Source: Sphingomonas folli (GTDB taxonomy: Bacteria; Pseudomonadota; Alphaproteobacteria; Sphingomonadales; Sphingomonadaceae). From it: 64,000 nt of DNA. The first letter of the stretch is position 1. The number at the start of each line of letters is the position of its first letter. The position numbers and the translations under genes are program-made. Positions 43,950 to 55,181 of the stretch are shown one piece after another. The stretch spans positions 1 through 64,000 of the forward strand of contig NZ_JAHXZL010000008.1 of assembly GCF_019429525.1 (NCBI RefSeq), written 5' to 3'. Below the pieces are notes generated by a model that saw nothing but the letters and a program-made list of their open reading frames with translations, was not told the origin of the DNA and did no database searches.

Positions 43950-45344
43950 TCAGCCCGTCCGCTCCCTCACCTCGACCCGCTCGAGCGCGCCGAGGAACTC
44001 GCTGGCCCACCAGGTCACGTCCTGGGCCTGGACGCCCGCCATCAGTTTTTCCCAGCGGCGCACGCGCTCGTCGCGTGGCATGCGCAGCGCCTGCCAGATC
44101 GCGTCGGACACTTCCTCCGCGCTATACGGGTTGACCAGCAGCGCCTCGGGCATCTGCTCGGCCGATCCGGCGAAGCGCGAGAGGACCAGCACGCCCGGAT
44201 CCTCCGGGTTCTGCGCGGCGACATATTCCTTCGCCACCAGGTTCATGCCGTCGCGCAGCGGGGTCACCAGCCCGATCTTGGCGGCGCGGTAGATGCCGGC
44301 GAGCTGGTCGCGGGGGTAACCCTGGTTGACGTAGCGGATCGGCACCCAGTCGACGTCGGCATATTCGCCGTTGATCCGTCCCGAGATCTGCTCGAGCGAG
44401 GTGCGGATGCGCTGGTAACTCTCCACCGAGACGCGGCTGGGCGGCGCGACCTGGAGCAGGAACACCTCCTTGCGCTCCTCGGGATGCTCGATGAGGAAGC
44501 GCTCATAGCCGAGGAAGCGCTCCTCCAGCCCCTTGGAATAGTCGAGCCGGTCGACGCCGACGATCATGTCGCGCCCGGTCGCGCTGTCGCGCATGCGGCG
44601 ATAGGCGAGCCGCGCCGCGACCCCGTTGGACATGCCGGCGAACTCGGCCGCGTCGATCCCGATCGGGCAGGCCACCAGCTTGACGGAGCGGTCGCCCAGC
44701 CGCGCGATGCCGTGCTCGTCGACGGTCGCGCCCATGTCCTGGATCGCGAAGTCGCGGAAGGAGTCGAGCCACTCGGCGGTGTGGAAGCCGATCAGGTCAT
44801 AGGCGAACAGCGTCTCCACCAGCTCGCGCGCGTTCGGCAAGGTGCCGAGCAGGCGGCGCGGCGGCCAGGGGATGTGGAGGAAGAAGCCGATCTTGTTGCG
44901 GCACCCGCGCTCGCGCAGCTCGGCGCCCAGCGGGAACATGTGATAGTCCTGGATCCACACCAGGTCGTCGGGCTCGATCAGCGGTCGGACGGTGTCGGCG
45001 AAGCGCTGGTTGGTGCGTTGATAGCCGCCCGCGAACTCGCGCTCATATTCGGCCAGGTCGATGCGATAGTGGAACAGCGGCCACAACGTCCGGTTGGCGT
45101 AGCCGTCGTAATATTCCTGGACGTCCTGCTCCTCCAGGTCGACCGTCGCGGTCGTCACGCCCTGGTTGCGCTGGAAGTTGATATGGCCGTTGAAATGGTC
45201 GGTCTGCTCGCCCGACCAGCCGAACCACAATCCGCCGCGGTCGCGGAGCGCCGCCGCCATCGCGACCGCGAGCCCGCCCTGTGCCCCCGAGGTGGAGCCC
45301 TTGGGCGCGGTGACGCGGTTCGAGATGACGATCAGTCGACTCAA
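43950..45344 (-). CDS. otsA: Trehalose-6-phosphate synthase
   Basis: A 464-residue GT20 enzyme starting MSRLIVISNRVTAPKGSTSG. Conserved points are GGLAVAMAAALRDRGGLWFG, VWIQDYHMFPLGAELRE, IVGVDRLDYSKGLEERFLGY and LRDGMNLVAKEYVAAQ. It joins UDP-glucose and glucose-6-phosphate into trehalose-6-phosphate. Its start overlaps the GH15 stop by four bases (ATGA), making it the last gene of otsB-GH15-otsA. Confidence 0.97.
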   Translation of the reverse strand: MSRLIVISNRVTAPKGSTSGAQGGLAVAMAAALRDRGGLWFGWSGEQTDHFNGHINFQRNQGVTTATVDLEEQDVQEYYDGYANRTLWPLFHYRIDLAEYEREFAGGYQRTNQRFADTVRPLIEPDDLVWIQDYHMFPLGAELRERGCRNKIGFFLHIPWPPRRLLGTLPNARELVETLFAYDLIGFHTAEWLDSFRDFAIQDMGATVDEHGIARLGDRSVKLVACPIGIDAAEFAGMSNGVAARLAYRRMRDSATGRDMIVGVDRLDYSKGLEERFLGYERFLIEHPEERKEVFLLQVAPPSRVSVESYQRIRTSLEQISGRINGEYADVDWVPIRYVNQGYPRDQLAGIYRAAKIGLVTPLRDGMNLVAKEYVAAQNPEDPGVLVLSRFAGSAEQMPEALLVNPYSAEEVSDAIWQALRMPRDERVRRWEKLMAGVQAQDVTWWASEFLGALERVEVRERTG

Positions 45345-47122
45345 CGGATACTACTCCACGGTTTGCTCAGCATGGCGGCGCAGTTGATCATGCCGACCAG
45401 CGAATAGGTCTGGGGATAGTTGCCCCACAGCTCCCCGCTATGGGGATCGATGTCCTCCGAGAGCAGCCCGGCCGCGGTGCAGCGCGTCAGCATCTCCTCG
45501 AACAGCGCGCGCGCCTCGTCGCTCCGGCCGGTGAGGTACAAGGCCTCGATCAGCCAGAAGGTGCAGACGTTGAACGCGGTCTCGGGCAGGCCGAAATCGT
45601 CCTCGGTGTCGTAGCGCAGCATCGTCGAGCCGCGCCTGAGCCCGGTCTCGATCGCGGCGAGCGTGTCGAGGAAGCGCGGGTCGTCCGCCTCGAGGAAGCG
45701 CAGGTCGAGCAGCTGGAGCACGCTGGCGTCGAGGTCGTCGCCCGCGAAGGTGGCGGACATGCGCCGCGTCTCCTCGCGCCACGCCGCGGACTCGATGCGG
45801 TCGCGGATCACCTGCGCGCGCTCGGCCCAGAGCGCCTCGCGCTCGGGCAGCCGCAGCCGCTCGGCGGCGTTGGCGAGCCGGTCGCACGCCGCCCAGCACA
45901 TCGCCGAGCTGTAGGTATGGACGCTCTGGCGCGTGCGCAGCTCCCACAGCCCGGCGTCGGGCTGGTCGTAATAGGCCCAGGCACGCTCGCCGACGCGCTC
46001 CAGCGCCTCGAAATCCTCGACCCCGCTCAGCCGGAACAGGCGATGGTCGAAGAAGGCGTGGACCGAGCACAGCACGATCTGGCCGTAGGCATCGTGCTGG
46101 ATCTGCTCGGCGGCCTGGTTGCCGACGCGCACCGGCCCCATGCCGCGATAGCCCGTCAGCTGCGCCTCGATCCGCTCGGGCAGCTGCGCCTCGCCGAGGA
46201 CGCCGTACAGAGGCTGGATATGCCCGCCGCGCGCGGCGTCGACGATGTTGCGCAAGTAACCGAGATAGCCCTCCAGCACGTCGAGCGCCCCGAGCCGGTT
46301 GAGCGCCTGCACGGTGTAATAAGCGTCGCGGATCCAGCAGTAGCGATAGTCCCAGTTGCGCTGCGAGTCCGCGTGCTCGGGCACCGAGGTGGTCAGCGCC
46401 GCGACGATCGCGCCGGTCTCCTCGTGCTGGCACAATTTGAGCGTGATGGCGCAGCGGATCACGGTCTCCTGCCATTCCAGCGGCACCGCCAGCCCGCGCA
46501 CCCAGCCCTGCCACTCCTGGGTGGTGCGGTAGAGCATCAGGTCGACGGTGCTGGCGAGGTCGCCCTGGAAGCTCTCGTCCGGCCCGAGGAAGAAGTGGAG
46601 TGGGCGCTCGACGCGGAAGGCGTGCTCGCCCTGCACCATCGCGATCGGCGCGGTGGTGGTGAGCCGCAGCGCGATCGTGTCGAGCAGCAGCCGCAGGTGG
46701 TTGGAGCCGCCGATCTGCTCGCGGCAGCCGCCGCCCCAGCCGCAGGTCGGGCGCAGCCTGACGCGGACGCGCGGGCTGCCCGCGACGGGGCGGACGATCC
46801 GGGCATAGCCGACCGGGCGATAGGTGCGGCCCTCGCGCTGGAAGCGCGGGCAGAAGTCGATCACCTCGATCGCGCCGCCGTGGCTGTCGGTGTGGCGCGT
46901 GATCAGGATGGGCGTGTTGCGGACATATTCCTGCTCGACCGAGACGCTGTCCTCGATCTCGATGCCCCAATAGCCGGTCTCGGGTGCCTCGCCGCCGAGC
47001 AGCGCGGAGAACAGCGGGTCACCGTCGACGCGCGGCACGCAGCCCCAGACGAAGCGGCCGGCGCGGTCGACCAGCGCGCTCACCTGGCAATTGCCGATCG
47101 GCCACAGGTCGAGGTTGGTCAT
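45341..47122 (-). CDS. Glycoside hydrolase family 15 (trehalase/glucoamylase-like)
   Basis: A 593-residue protein starting MTNLDLWPIGNCQVSALVDR. The N-terminal beta-sandwich domain is followed by an (alpha/alpha)6 barrel with SQRNWDYRYCWIRDAYYTVQ, the family hallmark. Near the C-terminus, GELWGNYPQTYSLVGMINCA carries the second conserved region. No signal peptide, so it is cytoplasmic. Members in such operons hydrolyse trehalose or related glucans. Here it lies between otsB and otsA, overlapping otsB by one base (TGATG) and otsA by four, so it is made together with the trehalose synthesis enzymes. Trehalase is the most likely activity, not proven. Confidence 0.9.
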   Translation of the reverse strand: MTNLDLWPIGNCQVSALVDRAGRFVWGCVPRVDGDPLFSALLGGEAPETGYWGIEIEDSVSVEQEYVRNTPILITRHTDSHGGAIEVIDFCPRFQREGRTYRPVGYARIVRPVAGSPRVRVRLRPTCGWGGGCREQIGGSNHLRLLLDTIALRLTTTAPIAMVQGEHAFRVERPLHFFLGPDESFQGDLASTVDLMLYRTTQEWQGWVRGLAVPLEWQETVIRCAITLKLCQHEETGAIVAALTTSVPEHADSQRNWDYRYCWIRDAYYTVQALNRLGALDVLEGYLGYLRNIVDAARGGHIQPLYGVLGEAQLPERIEAQLTGYRGMGPVRVGNQAAEQIQHDAYGQIVLCSVHAFFDHRLFRLSGVEDFEALERVGERAWAYYDQPDAGLWELRTRQSVHTYSSAMCWAACDRLANAAERLRLPEREALWAERAQVIRDRIESAAWREETRRMSATFAGDDLDASVLQLLDLRFLEADDPRFLDTLAAIETGLRRGSTMLRYDTEDDFGLPETAFNVCTFWLIEALYLTGRSDEARALFEEMLTRCTAAGLLSEDIDPHSGELWGNYPQTYSLVGMINCAAMLSKPWSSIR

Positions 47123-47877
47123 CACGTCTCCGTCGGGTGAGGGGAGGGGCAGGCGGCGGCGAGCCAGGCGAGCGCGCCGGCGACGTCGTCGAGCCGATAG
47201 GCGGCGTCGGTGTCGCGCACGGGGCCCACCAGCACGCCCGCGCCCCCCTGGGCGCGCGCGGCGGCGAAGCCCGCCTCGTCGGTCACGTCGTCCCCCATGA
47301 ACACAGGACGCGTGTGGCGCCGCGCGGGTTCCGCCATCAGCAGGTCGACCGCGCTGCCCTTGTCGCGCCCGCGCAGCCGCAGCTCGGCCACCATCTTGCC
47401 GTGCTGCACCTTGAGGTCGTGCGCCGCGGCGAGGTCGTCGGCGAGCCGAGTCACCGCCTCCTGCGCGTCGGGTGCGCGGCGATAGTGGAGGCCGACGCCG
47501 TAGGGCTTGTCCTCGATCAGCACGCCGGGGTGGCGCGCGGCGAGCGCGCGCGCGGCGGCGAGCGCCTCGTCCAGCGCGGGCGGGCGCTCGGGGGCGTAGC
47601 AGCCGCCGTCGGCGCCCGCGATCTCCAGCCCGTGGCTGCCCGCGACGGTGAGTAGCGCCGGGGCGAGCAGCGCGCGCACCTCGGCGACCGGGCGCCCGCT
47701 GACGATCGCGACGCGCCCGTCGAGCGCGTCGACCAGCCGCGCGAGCAGACTCGGAACATGGTCGGCGACCGCGACCGCGTCGGGCGTGTCGGCGATCTCG
47801 ACCAGCGTGCCGTCGAAGTCGAGGAACAGGCTGGCGCCGGCGAGCAGGTCGGCGGGGGGCGGGGGGAGCGCGGTCAT
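47122..47877 (-). CDS. otsB: Trehalose-6-phosphate phosphatase
   Basis: A 251-residue HAD phosphatase starting MTALPPPPADLLAGASLFLD. Motif I is LFLDFDGTLVEIADTPDAVA (nucleophile Asp), motif II includes VAIVSGRPV, and motif IV is PVFMGDDVTDEAGFAAARAQ. It removes phosphate from trehalose-6-phosphate. First gene of the operon. The start at ATG 47877 was chosen because the frame above it runs into a palindromic repeat. Confidence 0.96.
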   Translation of the reverse strand: MTALPPPPADLLAGASLFLDFDGTLVEIADTPDAVAVADHVPSLLARLVDALDGRVAIVSGRPVAEVRALLAPALLTVAGSHGLEIAGADGGCYAPERPPALDEALAAARALAARHPGVLIEDKPYGVGLHYRRAPDAQEAVTRLADDLAAAHDLKVQHGKMVAELRLRGRDKGSAVDLLMAEPARRHTRPVFMGDDVTDEAGFAAARAQGGAGVLVGPVRDTDAAYRLDDVAGALAWLAAACPSPHPTET

Positions 47878-47931
47878 GCCGCGCGTGGTGACGGCATGTC
47901 GGGGGCGATGCAATGGGTTGCGAGGGCCCAA

Positions 47932-48072
47932 GATCCTCCCCGGCACGGGGAGAGGGACCATGCGCAGCATGGTGGAGGGGGGCTTCCGCACGCGAGCCGG
48001 CCCGTTCGCGGCGAGCCCCCTCCACCACCGCGCCGGCGCGCGGTGGTCTCCCTCCCCGTACCGGGGAGGATC
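47932..48072. repeat. Intergenic palindromic repeat, GATCCTCCCCG family, copy 4
   Basis: GATCCTCCCCGGCACGGGGA at the left and CCCTCCCCGTACCGGGGAGG at the right, with GCAGCATGGTGGAGGGGGGC / GCCCCCTCCACCACCGCGCC inside. It lies in the divergent space between otsB and katG. No gene otherwise in 47878-48215. Confidence 0.85.
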
Positions 48073-48113
48073 GGCCCACTGATCGAGGCACTCCCTCAAA
48101 GCCGCGCCTTTAA

Positions 48114-50453
<2,340 letters not shown>

Positions 50454-50529
50454 GCCAAGGCGGCGACCTCGCCCCACGCGGGCGGGGTCGCGTCTGTCAC
50501 CCAGACCAGCCCCGTTCGTGCGGACGCCA

Positions 50530-50610
50530 CCGTGCTCCTGCGCAAGCAGGAGCCCAGAGCCACGAGCGGCATCTCTGCGGCCCTGGGCTCCGGCGTTCGC
50601 CGGAGCACGG
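50530..50610. repeat. Intergenic inverted repeat, GTGCTCC..GGAGCAC family, copy 2
   Basis: CGTGCTCCTGCGCAAGCAGG then AGCCCAG on the left, and CCCTGGGCTCCGGCGTTCGC then CGGAGCACGG on the right. It matches the copy at 31746-31828. It lies between katG and the dehydrogenase gene; the rest of the 314-base gap shows no gene. Confidence 0.78.
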
Positions 50611-50767
50611 GTCGTCTTCGATAGGTCGCACTCTAGCTGAAGCGGCGGCCTGTCCCGCCGCGCCGCTTCACCTCCCGCTCCCGCCCCGCTAGAGCGCTCG
50701 CCGAGCAGCGCCGGCCGAGGAGCCGGCGCGCAGATGACAGGCGCGCGCGCCGCACGGGAGATGGACG

Positions 50768-51637
50768 ATGGACAGGATCGGCGTGATCGGCGCGGGGCAG
50801 ATGGGGGCGGGGATCGCGCAGGTCGCCGCCGCGGCGGGCGCGCACGTGCTGCTCGCCGACGTCGATCAGGCGCGCGCCGCCCAGGGACGCGACGGCATCG
50901 CCAAGCGGCTGGCGCGCGACGTCACCAAGGAGAAGATCGACGCCGCGGCGCGCGACGCGACGCTCGCCCGGATCGAGCCGGTCGCGGGCTATGACGCCAT
51001 GTCCGATTGCGCGCTGGTGATCGAGGCGGCGACCGAGCGCGAGGAGATCAAGCGCGCGATCTTCGCGGGTGTCGGCCCGGTGCTGGGCGGCGAGGCGATC
51101 CTCGCCACCAACACCTCGTCGATCCCGATCACGCGGCTGGCGCAGGCGGCGCCCGACCCGGCGCGCTTCATCGGCGTGCATTTCTTCAACCCCGTGCCGG
51201 TGATGGGGCTGATCGAGGTGATCCGCGGCCTCGCCACCGCCGACGCCACGGTGGCGGCGATCGAGCGCTTCGCCGCGCGGCTGGGCAAGCGCGTGGTCCA
51301 TGCCAGCGACGCGCCCGGCTTCATCGTCAACCGCGTGCTGATGCCGTACATCAACGAGGCGGTGTTCGCGCTGGGCGAGGGCGTCGCGACGATCCCCGAC
51401 ATCGACGCCGCCTGCCAGCTCGGGCTCAACCACCCGATGGGGCCGCTGACGCTGGCGGACTTCATCGGGCTCGACACCTGCCTCGAGATCACGCGCGTGC
51501 TGTTCGAGGGCACCGGCGATCCCAAGTTCCGCCCCGCGCCGCTGCTGGTGAAATACGTCGAGGCGGGCTGGTACGGGCGCAAGAGCGGACGCGGGTTCTA
51601 CGATTACTCGGGCGAGACGCCGGTCGCGACCCGGTGA
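50768..51637 (+). CDS. 3-hydroxybutyryl-CoA dehydrogenase
   Basis: A 289-residue enzyme starting [20 protein letters not shown], with the GxGxxG NAD-binding motif at residues 8-13. The catalytic region is [20 protein letters not shown] and [20 protein letters not shown] (active-site His), with [20 protein letters not shown] and [20 protein letters not shown] in the C-terminal dimer domain. It oxidises 3-hydroxybutyryl-CoA (hbd/paaH type) in butanoate or polyhydroxybutyrate turnover. The stand-alone form without a hydratase domain separates it from FadB. The etfAB genes often found beside it are not in the window. Confidence 0.9.
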   Translation: MDRIGVIGAGQMGAGIAQVAAAAGAHVLLADVDQARAAQGRDGIAKRLARDVTKEKIDAAARDATLARIEPVAGYDAMSDCALVIEAATEREEIKRAIFAGVGPVLGGEAILATNTSSIPITRLAQAAPDPARFIGVHFFNPVPVMGLIEVIRGLATADATVAAIERFAARLGKRVVHASDAPGFIVNRVLMPYINEAVFALGEGVATIPDIDAACQLGLNHPMGPLTLADFIGLDTCLEITRVLFEGTGDPKFRPAPLLVKYVEAGWYGRKSGRGFYDYSGETPVATR

Positions 51638-51645
51638 GACCCTTG

Positions 51646-51781
51646 GATCCTCCCCGGCACGGGGAGGGGGACCAGCCGCAGGCTGGTGGAGGGGGGCTTC
51701 CGCAGGCGCTGCGCTTCGTGGCGAGCCTCCTCCACCACCGCGCGATGCGCGGCGGTCCCCCTCCCCGTGCCGGGGAAGATC
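51646..51781. repeat. Intergenic palindromic repeat, GATCCTCCCCG family, copy 5
   Basis: GATCCTCCCCGGCACGGGGA with CAGCCGCAGGCTGGTGGAGG on the left, mirrored by CCTCCACCACCGCGCGATGC and GTCCCCCTCCCCGTGCCGGG on the right. It lies between the dehydrogenase gene and topA. Confidence 0.85.
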
Positions 51782-51854
51782 TCCCCCTCGCTTGACGTGC
51801 CCGCTCCCGCCACCCACCCTCGCGCGTACACGTAAGGACCGCTACCGACCGCTT

Positions 51855-54443
51855 ATGCAGCTCGTCATCGTCGAATCGCCCGCCAAGGCGAAGACCATCG
51901 AAAAGTACCTGGGCTCCGACTATCGCGTGCTCGCGAGCTACGGCCATATCCGCGACCTGCCGCCGCGCGACGGCTCGGTGAACCCCGACGAGGGGTTCGC
52001 GATGGAATGGGAGAATTACGCGGACAAGGCCAAGCAGCTCAAGGCGATCGCCGATCTGGCCAAGACCGCAGACCGGCTGATCCTCGCGACGGATCCGGAC
52101 CGCGAGGGCGAGGCGATCTCGTGGCACGTCCAGGAGGTGCTGGCCAAGCGCAAGGTGCTGCCCAAGGACGTCCAGCGGGTCACCTTCAACGCCATCACCA
52201 AGCCCGCGGTGACGCAGGCGATGGCCAACCCGCGCCAGCTCGACACCGACCTGATCGACGCCTATCGCGCCCGCCGCGCGCTCGACTATCTCGTCGGCTT
52301 CACGCTCTCGCCGGTGCTGTGGCGCAAGCTGCCGGGCGCCAAGTCGGCCGGGCGCGTCCAGTCGGTCGCGCTGCGGCTGATCGTCTCGCGCGAGCGCGAG
52401 ATCGAGGCCTTCCGCGCGCAGGAATATTGGTCCGTCACCGCCAACCTCGAGCACGACGGCACACCCTTCGTCGCGCGGCTGGCGCAATGGGAGGGCAGGA
52501 AGCTCGACCGGCTCTCGATCGGCAACGAAGGCGACGCACTGCGCGCGAAGGCCGACGTCGAGGCCGGCAATTTCTCGGTCCAGTCGGTCGAGACCAAGCC
52601 CGCCACGCGCAACCCGCCGCCGCCCTTCACCACCTCGACGCTGCAGCAGGAGGCGGCGCGCAAGCTCGGCTTCTCCGCCGATCACACGATGCGGATCGCG
52701 CAGCAGCTCTACGAGGACGGCGCGATCACCTACATGCGGACCGACGGCGTGCAGATGGACGGCAGCGCCATCTCCGCCGCGCGCGCCGCGATCGCGCAGC
52801 GCTACGACGGCGGCTATGTCCCGGACAAGCCGCGGATGTACCAGACGAAGGCGAAGAACGCGCAGGAGGCGCACGAGGCGATCCGCCCGACCGACTTCGG
52901 GCGCGACCGAGTCGGTTCGGGCGACCACGCGCGGCTGTACGATCTGGTGTGGAAGCGTGCGCTGGCGAGCCAGATGGCGTCGGCGCGGATGGAGCGCACG
53001 ACCGTGGAGCTGGCCGACGGCACCGGCCGCCACGTGCTGCGCGCCACCGGGCAGGTGGTGCTCTTCCCCGGCTATCTCGCGCTCTACGAGGAGGGGCAAG
53101 ATGATAGCCAGGACGAGGACGCCCGGCGCCTGCCGCGGCTGCGCGAGGGCGACTCGCCGGCCAAGAAGGGCGTCGACGCCGAGCAGCATTTCACCCAGCC
53201 GCCGCCGCGCTTCTCCGAGGCGTCGCTGGTCAAGCGCATGGAGGAGCTCGGGATCGGCCGGCCCTCGACCTATGCCTCGATCATCAAGACGCTGAAGGAC
53301 CGCGCCTACGTCCGCGTCGAGAAGAACCGCTTCTTCGCCGAGGAGAGCGGCCGGCTGGTGACCGCCTTCCTCGAGCGCTTCTTCGAGCGCTACGTCGGCT
53401 ACGACTATACCGCGGGGCTGGAGGAGGAGCTGGACGACGTCTCGGGCGGGCGCGCGCAGTGGCAGGCGGTGCTCGAGGCGTTCTGGCGCGACTTCAAGCC
53501 GCGCACCGCCGAGGTGATGGAGCAGAAGCCGAGCGAGGTCACCGCGCAGCTCGACCAGTTTCTCGCGCCCTATCTCTTCCCCGACAAGGCCGACGGCACC
53601 GACCCGCGGCTGTGCCCCGCGTGCCATGTCGGCAGCCTGGCGCTGCGCGGCGGCAAGTTCGGCGCGTTCATCGCGTGCAGCAACTATCCCGAGTGCAAGT
53701 ACACGCGCCGCTTCGCGCAGGGCGGCGAGGCGAGCGAGGACGCGACTCCCGAGCAGCTCGGCCACGATCCCGAGACCGGGCTGCCGGTCGAGCGCAAGTC
53801 GGGCCGCTTCGGCCCGTACATCCAGCTCGGCGACGGCAAGGACGCCAAGCGCGCCTCGATCCCCAAGGACATCGGCGAGCTCGACCTGGAGATGGCGCTC
53901 AAGCTGCTCCATTTGCCGCGCGTGATCGGCCAGCACCCGGAGACGGGCAAGGACATCGCCGCCAGCATCGGGCGCTACGGCCCCTATCTGGTGCACGAGG
54001 GCAAATACGCGCGGTTGCACTCCACCGCCGAGGTGTTCGAGACCGGCATGAACGCCGCGGTGGTGAAGCTCGCCGAGGCGGCGGCGGGGGGCGGGCGACC
54101 GCAGCGCGGCGCCGCGCGGGCGCCGCTCAAGGTGCTGGGCGCGCACCCGCGGACCGAGGCCGAGCTGCGGCTGATGGAGGGGCGCTACGGTCCCTACGTG
54201 ACGGACGGCACCACCAACGCGACGTTGCCCAAGACGATCGCGCCCGATCAGCTCACGCTGGAGGAGGCGGCGCAGCTGATCGACGACCGCGCCGCCGCGG
54301 CGCCGGCCAAGAAGCCGGTCAGGAAGAAGGCGCCGGCGAAGAAGCCCGCGGCGGCGAGGGCGGAGGCGGGCGCCGCGAAGGCGCCGGCGAAGAAGGCGGT
54401 GGCGAAGAAGGCACCCGCGAAGAAGGCGGCGGCGAAGAAGTAG
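51855..54443 (+). CDS. topA: DNA topoisomerase I
   Basis: An 862-residue type IA topoisomerase starting MQLVIVESPAKAKTIEKYLG (Toprim start), with the acidic triad in LILATDPDREGEAISWHVQE and the catalytic Tyr in DGAITYMRTDGVQMDGSAIS. One C4 zinc ribbon is seen (CPACHVGSLALRGGKFGAFI then ACSNYPECKYTR), followed by repeated GRFGPYIQLGDG / GRYGPYLVHEGKYARL / GRYGPYVTDGTTNATL modules. The last 50 residues are an Ala/Lys/Pro tail (PAKKPVRKKAPAKKPAAARA), histone-H1-like. It relaxes negative supercoils. Confidence 0.97.
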   Translation: MQLVIVESPAKAKTIEKYLGSDYRVLASYGHIRDLPPRDGSVNPDEGFAMEWENYADKAKQLKAIADLAKTADRLILATDPDREGEAISWHVQEVLAKRKVLPKDVQRVTFNAITKPAVTQAMANPRQLDTDLIDAYRARRALDYLVGFTLSPVLWRKLPGAKSAGRVQSVALRLIVSREREIEAFRAQEYWSVTANLEHDGTPFVARLAQWEGRKLDRLSIGNEGDALRAKADVEAGNFSVQSVETKPATRNPPPPFTTSTLQQEAARKLGFSADHTMRIAQQLYEDGAITYMRTDGVQMDGSAISAARAAIAQRYDGGYVPDKPRMYQTKAKNAQEAHEAIRPTDFGRDRVGSGDHARLYDLVWKRALASQMASARMERTTVELADGTGRHVLRATGQVVLFPGYLALYEEGQDDSQDEDARRLPRLREGDSPAKKGVDAEQHFTQPPPRFSEASLVKRMEELGIGRPSTYASIIKTLKDRAYVRVEKNRFFAEESGRLVTAFLERFFERYVGYDYTAGLEEELDDVSGGRAQWQAVLEAFWRDFKPRTAEVMEQKPSEVTAQLDQFLAPYLFPDKADGTDPRLCPACHVGSLALRGGKFGAFIACSNYPECKYTRRFAQGGEASEDATPEQLGHDPETGLPVERKSGRFGPYIQLGDGKDAKRASIPKDIGELDLEMALKLLHLPRVIGQHPETGKDIAASIGRYGPYLVHEGKYARLHSTAEVFETGMNAAVVKLAEAAAGGGRPQRGAARAPLKVLGAHPRTEAELRLMEGRYGPYVTDGTTNATLPKTIAPDQLTLEEAAQLIDDRAAAAPAKKPVRKKAPAKKPAAARAEAGAAKAPAKKAVAKKAPAKKAAAKK

Positions 54444-54466
54444 CGCGGGGCCAGAGAGCGGCGGCA

Positions 54467-54577
54467 ATCCCTCCCCGCGAGCGGGGAGGGGGATCGCCTC
54501 ACGCGACCAGGCCCGCTCGCGGAGCGTCCCCTCCGTCAGCGCTCACGCGCTGCCACCTCCCCGTGCCGGGGAGGATC
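54467..54577. repeat. Intergenic palindromic repeat, GATCCTCCCCG family, copy 6
   Basis: AATCCCTCCCCGCGAGCGGG on the left and CACCTCCCCGTGCCGGGGAG then GATC on the right, about 25 bases after topA. A degenerate copy with a shorter inner part. Confidence 0.75.
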
Positions 54578-54605
54578 GAGGGGACTCACACCCTCGCGCA
54601 CCGGC

Positions 54606-54700
54606 GTCATCCTGAACTCGTCCCAGGATCCACCCGTCCGCGCGCTCCTCGCACGATTGCATGGGCGGGACCGTGGATCCTGAGACGAGCTCAGGATGAC
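54606..54700. repeat. Intergenic inverted repeat, GTCATCCTGA family
   Basis: GTCATCCTGAACTCGTCCCA then GGATCCAC is mirrored by GTGGATCCTGAGACGAGCTC then AGGATGAC. The arms are over 25 bases with few mismatches. It lies in the topA-Sel1 intergenic space, which otherwise (54444-54798) holds only copy 6 of the palindromic family. Confidence 0.8.
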
Positions 54701-54798
54701 GGTAGAGCGCAGGGAACGAACGTCACGCCCACCGCCACTTGCGTCACGCCTGTCGCCGCAGCGCCGTCATCGACCGGGCGCCGCGAGCGAGCGGCGGG

Positions 54799-55089
54799 TC
54801 AGGCGGCGCGGCGGGTGCCGAGCGCCAGCACGTCGCGCGCCGCGCGCTGCGCGGTCGCGATCTCGCGCGCGGTCATGTCCTCGGCCACCTCGGCGCGCGC
54901 CGCGGCGGCCGCCTCGTGGCCGCGCGCGGCCGCGAGATTGAACCACTTGTGCGCCTCGATCAGGTCGAGCGTCGCGCCGGCGGTACCGGTCGAATAGGCC
55001 ACGCCCAGGTCATAGGCGGCATCTTCATTACCGCGGGTCGCCTCCGCGGTGCGACGCGCCAGCAGCGCGCCCTCGAAATCGGTCAGCAT
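54799..55089 (-). CDS. Small Sel1-like repeat protein
   Basis: A 96-residue protein starting MLTDFEGALLARRTAEATRG. It has a Sel1-type helix pair, DAAYDLGVAYSTGTAGATLD followed by LIEAHKWFNLAAARGHEAAA, where the KWFNLAAARGHEAA helix is typical, and a final helix AREIATAQRAARDVLALG. Such proteins mediate protein contacts; the partner is unknown. No signal peptide. A convergent neighbour of topA. Confidence 0.8.
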   Translation of the reverse strand: MLTDFEGALLARRTAEATRGNEDAAYDLGVAYSTGTAGATLDLIEAHKWFNLAAARGHEAAAAARAEVAEDMTAREIATAQRAARDVLALGTRRAA

Positions 55090-55181
55090 CTCGGATTACC
55101 CCTCTAATCCTTGGAATGAGGAGTGTTCTCGCTGATTCGAGTCTCTAATTGGTTAATCGGTTAATCCGACTTCAGTCGAAC

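Noticed and set aside
47878-48099. Upstream extension of otsB
   Set aside because: The frame runs through a palindromic repeat; no ribosome binding site or domain there.
51489-54467. A 992-codon open frame antisense to topA
   Set aside because: Same cause: the translation is low-complexity Arg/Leu-rich and mirrors topA codons.
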